Assembly: GCF_004011695.2 (NCBI RefSeq)
Contig: NC_082405.1
Coordinates: 2,851,001 to 2,915,000, forward strand
Source of the DNA: Ascochyta rabiei
Taxonomy: Eukaryota; Ascomycota; Dothideomycetes; Pleosporales; Didymellaceae
Direction: 5' to 3'
DNA length: 64,000 nt
The translations under genes and the position numbers were made by a program. Positions within the stretch are counted from its first letter, which is position 1. Every line of letters begins with the position of its first letter. Below, piece after piece: positions 22,216-31,912 of this stretch. The notes beneath the pieces are model-generated. The model did no database searches and was not told the DNA's origin. It saw only the letters and a list, made by a program, of their open reading frames with translations.

Positions 22216-24309
22216 ATGGTGAAGTGGTCTCAGCTGTGGAACTCCAACGGGTCAGATAGGCGCCACAGGATGTCGGACGAGGCCAGTGCGCGTCAGTATA
22301 TCGCTTGGCAACAGGCCATGGCACATGCTGACTGCTTCCAGTCCTCCCCACGCGCCGCGAGCACCTCCCCCCACCGCCCATCGATGCCAAAGAAGTCACC
22401 AAGATCTGCCTTCGCCTGAAACACCAGATCGAGCAGGTCATCCCCTACGAGATCGAGGAGGACAAGGTCACCAAGGCGAACAGCCCCATCATCACACAAG
22501 CCGTGCTGGACACGGCGAACAAAGCAGGCGGCGAGGACAAGACGGCATGCGTTGTTTACTGTCTCCTGATCGTCAACAAGTGGTTCAAGGTTCGCAGCGT
22601 ACTTGGAGACTAGACCTGGCTGAGCATGCTGACTCTTCCAGAAACAAGCGGCGGCTGAGCTCTGGGATGCCGACTTGCACGATGTGCGCGCCGTCGCGGC
22701 CGAAATGATGGCGAAGCGCATCATAGAAGCCGAGGAGGACATGGACTACCTGTTCGAAGAAATCCTGCTCAAACGCTACGCTACCCTCGTGGATGGCGAG
22801 CCCACTGAACCCGCCAATGCCGTCGAGAAGGCCGTCGATCTGCACGCCGTGACGGTCATTGGGTCTTCTGGCTACCAGAAGTGCATCGCCTACCTCTGGC
22901 GCGGCTGGATCGTGCAAGACGACGAAGATCCAACCCGCTTTGTCCAGTACGACAACAAAACGAACACGAACCTCTGGGCCCATTTGGACCCGGATCGTAT
23001 GCGCGTCCCACGGTACCAAAACTGGGTGCAAATCGCCGTCTCTCTCATCTACCTGGGCTTGTTCACCGGCGCCGTCAACACAATCAACCCTGACGCTGAC
23101 CTGGATGTTGTCGAAGGCCTGCTCTACATCTTCACTCTAGGCTTCATCTGCGATGAGGTCAACAAGTTCTGGAAAGTCGGCCGCTTCTACATCTCCTTCT
23201 GGAACATGTTCAACAGCACTCTGTACGCCCTGCTTACCGTGTCTCTTGTCTTCCGTGTGATAGCAATGAGCCATGACCACGACCACGAGAACGAAAAAGG
23301 CGACGCGCGCGGAAGGTTCAACGAGCTTGGCTACAACTTCCTCGCTTTCACTGCGCCCATGTTCTGGATGCGTCTGCTGCTCTACCTCGACACGTTCCGC
23401 TTCTTCGGCGCCATGCTAGTCGTGCTCAAAGTCATGTTCCGCGAATCACTGATCTTCTTCCTACTGCTTTTCGTCGTTCTGGTCGGTTTCTTGCAGGCCT
23501 TCATGGGTCTTGACATCGCAGACGATCAAGTAATGGACGACATTGGCTTCGTCATGCAAGCCATGCTGAACGCCATCATGCAGTCCCCTGAGTTCGAGGG
23601 TTTCGACAACTTTGCCGTAAGTCTCCCCCAACCCCAAGCAACATCCGCATACTAAAACGCTTTGCAGCCGCCGTTTGGTCTCATCCTCTACTACATCTTT
23701 ACCTTTGTCGTCATGGTCATCTTGCTCAACATTCTCATCGCACTCTACAACTCGGCCTACGAAGACATCACCGAAAACGCAATCGATGAATACATGGCCC
23801 TCTTCTCGCAGAAGACGATGCAGTTCGTCCGCGCCCCAGACGAAAACGTCTTCATCGCGCCCTTCAACCTGATCGAAATGCTGTTCCTCATTCTCCCCTT
23901 TGAGTGGTGGATGGACGAGAAGCGATACGACCACCTCAACGACATCGTCATGGCGGTGCTCTACTCCCCGCTGCTCATAGTGACGGCCTTCTTGGAGCAG
24001 AAGGAAGCGAGAGTCGTCAAGTCCAACCGCAAGCGAGGCGAGGCCGACGAAGACGTGACGCACGAGTGGGAGCAGGTGCTGCACGAATGCGACTTCGAGG
24101 CCGACGGATGGGACAAGAAGGTCCAGAGCACCAAGCCAAACGTCGAGTTCGACACCGCCGTGCTCGAGATCAAGAAGCTGCAGGACGAGGTCTCGGAGAT
24201 GAAGCAGCTGCTCCTGAAGATGAGCGAGAAGAGCTGGGGCAGCGATACCCTCGGTGGCAGCAAATTCGATAAGCTGGGCCAGAGCAGTGGAAGCGTGAGG
24301 GATGAGTAA
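22216..24309 (+). CDS. YVC1: YVC1/TRPY-type vacuolar calcium channel
   Basis: Cation channel of the fungal TRP family, which releases Ca2+ from the vacuole under osmotic or mechanical stress. Exons 22216-22291, 22342-22589, 22642-23616 and 23668-24309 give 646 residues (yeast Yvc1 has 675). Three introns of 50-52 nt have TGCTGAC or TACTAA branch sites. A soluble N-terminal half (KICLRLKHQIEQVIPYEIEE; AVLDTANKAGGEDKTACVVY) precedes about six membrane segments. The pore-side region is FFLLLFVVLVGFLQAFMG, and the final helix crosses the last splice at FDNFA/PPFGLILYYIFTFV, followed by NILIALYNSAYEDI. The C-terminal tail is charged with a short coiled coil (EIKKLQDEVSEMKQLLLKM). The stop overlaps a GTAAGT sequence, so an alternative spliced tail is possible. 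A second in-frame ATG (MSDEAS) may be the true start. Confidence 0.88.
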
Positions 24310-24832
24310 GTTTGCCCGCCTGTAGACTTCCTCCGTCCACCAGGTGAGTTTGACGTGTTGCAGGCGAGGGAGAAGTAAGTTTGGAGGGACACAGGCAACT
24401 GAGGGGAGTGGCTGGCACTCGGACTGAATATCCTTTTGTATATGACTTGGTTGACAGTTAGCACGGCCTGTCGATCTCCTTGTACATGGTCTTCTATCTT
24501 CCTATTGACTTCTCACCCTTTTCGAGCCTGCGACTTCATATTGTGCGTGCAATAGGGCAGGCGCTGATGCGATGACCATCGCAAGTGTTCCTGCGATGCT
24601 GTCTGTCGTTGCAACAGGAATACCAGACCGTACAGCTTCACTCAGCTGCGCAGAAGAGGCGCGCAAGCAACATTGTGTAGCCAACACACCACCAACACAG
24701 CATACATCTTCACCATCAGATTTCGCATCAGCAGCACTGTATAACAGCTGCTATGCATTTTTGCTATATCCTTACAGTGCACCAGCTCCATCCACAACAT
24801 CCACTCAACTCGCTCGATCAACGGATTCCACA
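24310..24832. other. intergenic, no gene
   Basis: The frame upstream of the next gene stays open back to 24572, but that part looks unstructured and low in complexity. I treat it as leader sequence. Confidence 0.4.
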
Positions 24833-26176
24833 ATGCTACCACCAGAGATACCTGACAGCACTATGTCGAAGTACATCCGCACCATTGCTTATGAGCTGAC
24901 CGAGGTGCTCCCTGCTAGGAAGATGGCCGAGTTCAATATCCCCGATGCCAACGGCTGCATGTCGTGCAAGCGCAGCCAGATCGAAGCTCGGATCCTCGAA
25001 CTTGCGTCTAACATCACGAACGCAAAGTACGCGGCGAAGTCGTATTCGAGCTTCCACGTCTGGGAGGCGTTCCGTCATGTCAAGTCGAAGCGGGCAGCTC
25101 GTGCTGTTGCACTAGACTTGATCGCTTCCATGCATCCGTTTGGCAACTGCCTGACTATGGCGTCTGAGTGTGCTGAGGAACTCCGTGCTGCACTGGAAGT
25201 CGAGGGTCCCGAGTATGCCGAGTATGTAAGTCGAGTGCAATTCGTGACCAACAACTGGACCCAGCGAGCTCAATCTTCTCGCGACTATCACTGCATAGCC
25301 ATCGTCCGGCTGCCGACACAATGTATCGTTGTCGACGCCGTAAACTGTGACACGGCTTTCGCGGTGCCTCTGGGTGAGGTGTTGTCCCCGCCCGGCTGTT
25401 CGTCGATTGGACTTGTCTATGTAGCATCTGGTGACGCACGGCTGCTAGTCGAGTGTGGACCCGTTTCCCCATGCTATACACTTGCGCGCCCGTACTCTCA
25501 AGGCGTTTTTGAATACGACGATCCCTACGCTGATATCAAAGACGGCCTCGTAGGAGGTGTCCAGAACCTCGCGTGGCCCTCGAAGAACTACCACATACGA
25601 GGTAAGCTACCCAGTCGATGCACAACGTTCGTCCACCAAGTCTGGGAGCAAAAGCCAAGCTTTGCACACGTTGAGCTTGCGGCGGGAACAGAGGTTGTGG
25701 TCGAGACTTGTCTGACGCGGGTCGACTTCGTAAAGCGTAAGATCGCAGTCGAGCTCATCCCATATGTTGATTGGCTGATGCGCCCGGAGAACGCAGGGTT
25801 GCTGGAGCGGTTGCGAAGACGCGGCGAGGTCATGTTGTCTGAAGACGGAGAGATGTTTGCTAACGTTGAAGTTGATCTGGGTGGCCAAGGAACGTATGGG
25901 TTCGACACGAAGGCAGTCCAGAGTCTTGGATTGTTAGACGAGGTGTGTGGGAAGTTGGGTATGCCAGAAGGTGAGATATCGCGGATTGCTGTTGTCATGC
26001 AGGAGGTATGGGCGGAGCATGACGAAGCAAAGGGACGGCCGGCCGGTCGTCAATGGAAGGAATTGTGTACACAAACGAAGCAGGTAGCCGCGAAGGTGAC
26101 GACGCAGTCGTGTTCACGTGAGGTTGGAAAGACACATCGACCTCGGACCAGCGACAATCGCAAGGTGCCGTATTAA
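24833..26176 (+). CDS. uncharacterised protein with candidate Cys-His-Asp triad
   Basis: Single-exon frame; I start at ATG 24833 (447 residues), although the frame is open to an ATG at 24572. I do not recognise a named family. The layout suggests a papain-like/transglutaminase-like fold: Cys106 in HPFGNCLTMA at a helix start, His153 in DYHCIAIVRL on a strand, and Asp168 in CIVVDAVNCD on the next strand. The 15-residue His-Asp spacing is typical of transglutaminase and arylamine N-acetyltransferase cores. The preceding part is mostly helical with a CMSC pair, and the C-terminal part has mixed strands and a long helix (RLRRRGEVMLSEDGEMF). No signal peptide or membrane segment is visible. An enzymatic role is inference from motif order alone. 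Confidence 0.7.
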   Translation: MLPPEIPDSTMSKYIRTIAYELTEVLPARKMAEFNIPDANGCMSCKRSQIEARILELASNITNAKYAAKSYSSFHVWEAFRHVKSKRAARAVALDLIASMHPFGNCLTMASECAEELRAALEVEGPEYAEYVSRVQFVTNNWTQRAQSSRDYHCIAIVRLPTQCIVVDAVNCDTAFAVPLGEVLSPPGCSSIGLVYVASGDARLLVECGPVSPCYTLARPYSQGVFEYDDPYADIKDGLVGGVQNLAWPSKNYHIRGKLPSRCTTFVHQVWEQKPSFAHVELAAGTEVVVETCLTRVDFVKRKIAVELIPYVDWLMRPENAGLLERLRRRGEVMLSEDGEMFANVEVDLGGQGTYGFDTKAVQSLGLLDEVCGKLGMPEGEISRIAVVMQEVWAEHDEAKGRPAGRQWKELCTQTKQVAAKVTTQSCSREVGKTHRPRTSDNRKVPY

Positions 26177-26736
26177 TTTGCGTCGATTTCAGCGCAAAAC
26201 AGGGTAGTACAAGAGGTCCTTCTTGGTAAAGCGTCCTATAAAATTGGAAGTTAAATAGATCTGTACCTTCTGTCGCGGCAGAGAATAGGCCTATATAACG
26301 TGGCTAAGAAGGCAAGTAAATGTGCGTACAAATACTACCTTTCTGGCTGCGACAATTTCTAATTCCGATCAACTCCTTATGAGGTGAGATTTTCAAAGCA
26401 AACGCTACTCGTTAAAAGGCCACCATCGAGCAAAAGGGCGGTCTGGCTCAAATACGGGCACGTGGAAACTCCTCTCTTACTTGTTTTCGACTTGGAGATG
26501 ATGACATTGGGCTCATCGATTGGTGTGTTGGCGTTTGTACATAGACTTGTGCACGTGGACCACTTGTAGAGTGAAAGGACGTGCGAATTCCGATTACTTA
26601 GCAGTAAAGTATCTATCAAGTACATCGGCGGCTTCTCATCCACCGAACACCACCAAACTTCTCTGTATCCTCCCTTCACTTTCATCAACCTCGCACTGTC
26701 ACAATCCTCGCACTTTCTCAAATCTTCACTATCACG
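26177..26736. other. intergenic; promoter of the small secreted protein
   Basis: A TATATAA sequence lies at 26292-26298, too far upstream to be assigned. The last 110 bp before the next start codon are rich in C, T and A with repeated TCACT/CTCGCACT, typical of a fungal leader. Confidence 0.4.
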
Positions 26737-26964
26737 ATGACCCTCAAGCCTTTCCTCACCATCCTCTTCCTCGCTGTGGCCATCTTTGCCCCCGTCAGCT
26801 TCGCGAGCGCTTCTGGTCGCTACGATCCTTACAACCACTGCGGCGCGCCTTTCTGCGGCTCTGTCGGCGCTGCTGCTGGTGCTGGCGCTGTAGCCCGCAT
26901 CTACCGCAAAGGTCCTACTGGTGATCTGCACGAAAAGCACACCGAGGCGCTTTCGAAGGTCTAA
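26737..26964 (+). CDS. small secreted protein, 75 residues
   Basis: A single frame begins with a clear signal peptide (MTLKPFLTILFLAVAIFAPV, cleavage probably after SFASA). The mature part is about 50 residues with only two cysteines (NHCGAPFCGS), an Ala/Gly-rich stretch (GAAAGAGAVARI) and a charged end (HEKHTEALSKV). There is no similarity that I recognise. A CT-rich leader directly upstream supports expression. Secreted proteins of this size in plant-associated fungi are sometimes effectors, but nothing in this sequence proves that, and the low cysteine count is not typical of cysteine-stabilised effectors. Confidence 0.6.
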   Translation: MTLKPFLTILFLAVAIFAPVSFASASGRYDPYNHCGAPFCGSVGAAAGAGAVARIYRKGPTGDLHEKHTEALSKV

Positions 26965-27363
26965 ACTGGGTGCTCGCGTCTATGGCATTGTCGTACCTGA
27001 TGCGGCGTTCCTGCTGGAGCGACTTACTGCTGAGGTGTGCTGAAAGAGTAGCCCTTGTGATGCTTCTTGCTGACACTGCTTAGGTTCCGCGGTACATTTG
27101 CGTGACTAATAGTGCAGGGAGCGGTGTGGGGTGGCTCTTTCCAGAGATATTTCACGTGCAACATGTCAACATCGTGGCTGGGGACGGATAACGGATTAGT
27201 TGGATTTCCTCTACTGGATGAGGTCTCTAGTATGACCATGGCCAAAACCAAAGTCCTGGAGAAGTGCTTGAATGCTATTCAATCTTGTTTTCTGTTGCAG
27301 CTCTTGTTTTGGTGTATTAGGGGGCAAGCCAATACAATACACAAGTTATGCTTGCCAACCTAA
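26965..27363. other. intergenic between convergent genes
   Basis: 3' flanks of the small secreted protein (+) and the F-box-like gene (-). Nothing further is seen. Confidence 0.5.
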
Positions 27364-28320
27364 TCAGCTGCCTTTGAGCTTGCCGATGAGTCGTATCTGC
27401 GTGTCAATTCTGTTCATGCTACTGCACTCGTCCAAATAGAGCTCTTGAACCAAGTTTGTGCTACCAAACCAACGTTCGCCGAGACCAGCACCGGGTAAAT
27501 GTGGTAGCATCTTCGGTGAAGCCGAGCTCCATTTCGACGAGTCGGCTTTCTCGAAGTACTTCAGCGAGTCGATGGCCCACAACATCTCAGCATTATCACG
27601 ATAATGCTCTTTCAGTCTTTTCCGTCTTAGGTTTCTCCGACACTCGGCTTCGATGTCCTGCCACAATGCTGGAGACTCCATCGACCCTAATTTGCTTCCT
27701 TTCACCTTTCGAGTAGCAGTCGTTTGATGACTCGACTCATGACCCCTCTGCCAATCCGCCTTCGACGCGTCGAGTTTTGCATATTCGCGGAAGAAGAGCT
27801 GTAACATTCCACGCCAGTCGAGTTGGACCTCGTATTCTTCGACATTGACGGTGAGGCTTGGGATGTGGGTGTCGTTAACCATGTCGCCAATACAGATCGT
27901 GTAGTTTGGCAACTCTGGCTTGCGTTTCTCGATGTTCTCGTGCCATCTCTGCATTATGATATTTGGAGTCTTATCTCTCAGCCACGGAACAGTGATCATA
28001 TGCCCACGAAAGCAAGCAAGCCTTTCCTCATCTCCTTTGCCTAGCCGCTCGAATTCCACAGAGATGGCGGGCTCGTGGGGCCCTCTCTTGCCGCCTAGGT
28101 TATGCCTCTCCAACAAGAACTCGATGTGGACATCTTTGAGGAAGTTATCGCCAAACGCGCGTTCAGCACAGGCCCGCAGGGTGGGCGAAACGCGTCTGAC
28201 TGTATTCCATAGATGCGCAAGGTCGGAGTGGTAGCTGAGAATGTTGATCCATACCTCAGGCGGTAGCGACGGACAGAAAGATTTACAGGCATTTCCGACT
28301 AGGATATCTGCGCGAGGCAT
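27364..28320 (-). CDS. F-box-like domain protein
   Basis: Single-exon gene for 318 residues. Residues about 17-55 (CPSLPPEVWINILSYHSD to RVSPTLRACAERAF) match the F-box pattern LPxEVxxxILxxL...L..VRxVS..L, the segment that binds Skp1 in SCF ubiquitin ligases. In this organism group F-box-like genes are numerous and often recruit unknown substrates. The rest has no repeat domain: a beta-rich middle (VEFERLGKGDEERLACFRGHM; YTICIGDMVND) and a helical charged C-terminal half (DIEAECRRNLRRKRLKEHY). The substrate is unknown. No intron is needed. Confidence 0.7.
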   Translation of the reverse strand: MPRADILVGNACKSFCPSLPPEVWINILSYHSDLAHLWNTVRRVSPTLRACAERAFGDNFLKDVHIEFLLERHNLGGKRGPHEPAISVEFERLGKGDEERLACFRGHMITVPWLRDKTPNIIMQRWHENIEKRKPELPNYTICIGDMVNDTHIPSLTVNVEEYEVQLDWRGMLQLFFREYAKLDASKADWQRGHESSHQTTATRKVKGSKLGSMESPALWQDIEAECRRNLRRKRLKEHYRDNAEMLWAIDSLKYFEKADSSKWSSASPKMLPHLPGAGLGERWFGSTNLVQELYLDECSSMNRIDTQIRLIGKLKGS

Positions 28321-29087
28321 CGCGATGGATGGAGGTCGAAGCTACATTATGCGTGGTGTGAAAGAGTTATTGTTTCTTGGCTAGATGTTCAAAATGCGGA
28401 GGTCTGAGCTGTGACGTCAGTCAGTAGCGCAATACTGAGCACCAAGCTGCACGCATTCCGCCCTCTATGATGACTTAAGTAATTTGTGGACAGAACAAAT
28501 CTTGGAGCAACCACGGTTGTATAAGCATGTCGATCGTCTCTCAACTATCCACGCTGCATTTGCCTGATGTGTATACATTGTTCTGCGCATTACGACTCAC
28601 ACCCACGCTTTTTCCGCGCCCCGAAGCCAGGACGAGCGACTCTACATCGCGACCTGGACAAGAAATCTTCTGATCATCGATCAGCCGATAGATCGTATTC
28701 TGAATAGGTGATAAGACGAACGACTCCTTGGTACAAAGTCTGTAAACGTGGCTCTGGTGCTTCACACAAGCTAACACGTTGGCCGTTGATGCTTTCACCA
28801 TCGAAGCAGAGCGCAGAGTCCTACGGAGCAAGATGTGCACTGTCATGTCACAGGAGTTTATACACACACACGTGCAGCTTGGAAGAATTCGATACTTACG
28901 ACTAAGCGTCGTTCTTCAGTTCGTTGCTTCCGGAAAATTTATTCTTCTAAACGCTATCTTGATCGCCGTGTCTACCAAAATGACCCCTACAGTGCACGTG
29001 GCTTCGGAAGCAGTTTCGACGTCGACCGCGATCGACCACTCGTCAATACAACGCCTACTCAGCGACCTTGTGCTCCTACTATCCTTT
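28321..29087. other. intergenic, no gene
   Basis: About 770 bp between the F-box gene start and the end of the kinase-like remnant. No supported reading frame was found. Confidence 0.5.
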
Positions 29088-30101
29088 TTAATCACATTGT
29101 TTCCACAAATGATCTATCGGTCGCCCACACTCGCTCTCAGGATCCCTTAGCACCTTCGGAAATTTACCATTACGGCCATTACCAAACAGCTCCCACATTC
29201 TTTGCACCGCATCTTCCCCGCAAGATAGAACCCAACCGTAGCCACTCCATCTACTCGGCCATGACCATTCAAACAAGGGATTGCGGTATGCATCGCATAG
29301 AGGGCGCCCGTAACAAGTTCCAAGAACGGTGGAGATGCCGAAGTCCACCAACACCAAACGGAGATGCGAATCAGCAAAACCAGAAGAGGCGTTGATAACC
29401 ACGTTCCTTGGCGCTATATCATCATGTCGGACCCCGGCATAGCGAAGGTCCCAGTCTGCCTCTACGACCTTAATCAAGATTTTTTTCCCCTCTCCTCCAG
29501 CATCCAACTCTCGGGTTTAATTGTGCGCATTTGTATACCGGGCGTATACTCCAGTAGGATCATGCGTACTTCGCGGGTGTTGAGCTTACCGTGAACGGTG
29601 TCTTCGAACTTGATGGTCCAGGATCCGTGGTACTTGGGCACGATGCTGCCCTGAAAAGGGGTTCCCTCAAGCTCAGAGTAGGCCGCAGCTTCCGTGGAGT
29701 CGTCGGATTCGGTGACACTTGAGATATCAACCTTTGCTTCTGGGGTTTCAAATTCCCAGAGAGGATGAAAATGAGGATCGTAGAATACAACGTGTTTGAT
29801 ACTGGGGGAGGGACACAGATGAGCGGCGAGTGTTTGGATATGCTAGAAGCACGGGGTTTAGAAGTCAAAGATAGGTCTGGAAGAGATATGGGTTGGTACA
29901 GTGGACTTTTGCGTGGTTGCTTGATTCTGGGCCGATGTCTTCGAGGATATGGTGGTAGGGGGTGTGAGATGTGGTGTTGTGAGGCGAGAATGTTCGCAGG
30001 CTCACGTTATCTGCGTGAAAGGATTCTGTATAATCTACATGTCTGTGATTGCGATCAATATCAAAACGCTGTAAGAAATGGAAGACTCGCAACCTGCCCA
30101 A
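29088..30101 (-). pseudogene. kinase-like protein gene, frameshifted
   Basis: The C-terminal part (29507-29088) contains a protein-kinase-like catalytic loop, GVRHDDIAPRNVVI, and a DFG-type metal motif, LVLVDFGIST, as in the fungal APH/kinase-like family. The N-terminal part (about 29842-29490, HVVFYDPHFHPLWEFET to REVRMILLEYTPGIQMRTI) is in a different frame. The two meet at a run of seven A on the minus strand (29480-29486), where the upstream frame hits a stop (EERGKKS) and the downstream frame continues (KILIKVVEADWDL). A further upstream piece (30101-29880, SFHADNVSLRTFSPHN) may be another exon, but no in-frame ATG was found. Either a decayed gene or a homopolymer sequencing error; the missing start favours decay. 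Confidence 0.55.
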
Positions 30102-30196
30102 TCCAACCCTCTAAGAAACTCCCAACCAAACAACCCAAGGCAGAGACTTCACTGAGATACCGAAACCCCGTCCTCCGAGCCTTGACACTCACGGGC

Positions 30197-31042
30197 TCAG
30201 TAGGTCAAACTCACACACCTCCCCTCCCACCCGCCTTCACAAAGCACTTTCTCAAACAGGAAACCACCGACGTCCTTTCTCCCGACGCTCCACCCCAGCT
30301 GCGGTCCAGCTTCCTTAACGCCATCCTTCTCCGTCTCCTCCCCCTTCCACTCCCAGCCGATGCGCAGCGCATGGACGCCCTTTGGCTCAGCGTCCGTCAT
30401 GAGCGTGGGTCTGACGACGACGCAGTCTCGGATGTGCTGGTTGTGGTCGTTGATGAGCAGCTGTTCTGCTTTCTGCTTGTCCATGTGCGGCACGTGGAGA
30501 GTCCAGTGGTACAAGGGGACGAGGAAGAGGGGCACGTCGCGGGTCTTGGTGGTGATGCCCGTGGTGGATATGCTGACAAAGAGCGGCCTAGTGCCAGTGC
30601 TTGTTGATGCAATGCCTTGCTTTGCGAGGCTCGAGATGGCGTGGAAGATGCTGCGTGTGCCGTCTTCGCAGACCTTGGTGTCTTGCAGCGTGATGGGTTG
30701 AAGGAGACTCCATTGGAACTTCGGATAGCTGCCGATGCCGAACACGATAGTGTCTACGAGTCGGGAGGCGTCTTGTGGGTTAAGTAGGGTCTGGGAGATG
30801 GCGGGCACGTCTTTGATATCGCCGGCGTAGATTGTAAGATACTCGTCGAGAACTTTCGAAGGAACATTGTTTGCGATTTGCAGCATGTCGGCCAGCTTCT
30901 GCGGTGTGCGTGCTAATGCTGTGCAGTGATATCCAGCTTTGAGGGCGAGGGCCAGAGTCGTGTTGCAGACCCCACCTGTTGCGCCGAAGAAGGCGAGGGT
31001 TTGCTTAGGTGTGGAAGCGGACATATTGGTAAGATGATGCAC
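30197..31042 (-). CDS. NAD(P)-binding Rossmann-fold protein (NmrA/atypical SDR-like)
   Basis: Single-exon gene. The better start is the internal ATG at 31024 (MSASTPKQTLAFFGATGG); the upstream MHHLTN start gives 281 residues. The dinucleotide-binding loop is LAFFGATGGVCNTTLALAL, close to the GATGxxG pattern of NAD(P)-binding atypical SDR proteins. Strand 2 carries ARTPQKL, whose basic residue suggests NADP. The middle strand holds LFVSISTTGIT and a later one DCVVVRPTLMTD, as in NAD-dependent epimerase/NmrA-like proteins. The classical YxxxK catalytic pair is not obvious. Substrate unknown; it could be an oxidoreductase or a redox sensor. Confidence 0.75.
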   Translation of the reverse strand: MHHLTNMSASTPKQTLAFFGATGGVCNTTLALALKAGYHCTALARTPQKLADMLQIANNVPSKVLDEYLTIYAGDIKDVPAISQTLLNPQDASRLVDTIVFGIGSYPKFQWSLLQPITLQDTKVCEDGTRSIFHAISSLAKQGIASTSTGTRPLFVSISTTGITTKTRDVPLFLVPLYHWTLHVPHMDKQKAEQLLINDHNQHIRDCVVVRPTLMTDAEPKGVHALRIGWEWKGEETEKDGVKEAGPQLGWSVGRKDVGGFLFEKVLCEGGWEGRCVSLTY

Positions 31043-31912
31043 TAATTTTGCTGTGATGAAATGATGATAGATCCGGATTCGAGAGTTGCCGTATTACTTG
31101 CAGTACTGAATAGCTTGAAAGCTTGATGCTCTCTTCCCAACATCTCAGCCCATCTCTTTATACATACTTCATCCCAGGCATCGCACAGATACCTTTAGCT
31201 CGGCCGACCCCATCATTCGTACTGCCAGCATTTCACTGCCTTCGGTGCAGAGATTCATTTCAACTTTGCTGTAGCGATGCCTGTACAAGGGGAGTTCGTG
31301 GTGTTTATGTGCACAAGTTCATCCGCAGCGGGCAGTTGTTCATCCGCGTCTAACCAATTCAAGGAAGGCGCGACGTGAGGTTAATCCGCGTCCAATCCGA
31401 AACCGAATTAGCCCATGGACACACCGTTGAGAAGATCAGAATCGACGGCTGCCTTACAAGGTTGTCCATGGTATTTACGAGGCTTAGACGATTGACTGTC
31501 GGGTACGCGTGCCATTGTGGTCCCCACTTATCATCAGGTGCATACAGAATCTTGTTGCAGAAGCACCTATTGCCTCCAATATGTTTTGATACATTTAGAG
31601 GATACGTTCTCCTCTAATCCCAAACGCCTATAATGCATTCACTCCCGCGATAGTGATTGTTCAACATCCTCCATATCCAACCGACCTCTCATTACAACTC
31701 GATAGGGGGTGGTGCTACACCAACGAATGCGTAGATCTGAACTAAAGGGGGTATCAGAGCCTATGTGGGCTCAACTCAACAAAACCACTGCAGTGCGGTG
31801 TGTACGTGTGCTCGCTAAATTCAAGAACTTTGTGTAGTAACCTCCAGAACAGAAGTCAGTGCTTACCCAACTCCAGTACGTTTTCCTCGTCTCCTTCGTT
31901 TTCCGCGTTTGA
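31043..31912. other. intergenic, no gene
   Basis: About 870 bp between the reductase promoter (-) and the end of the O-GlcNAc transferase gene (-). No supported frame. Confidence 0.5.

Noticed and set aside
26292..26298. TATATAA as the TATA box of the small secreted protein.
   Set aside because: It is about 440 bp from the start codon, too far to assign without a mapped start.
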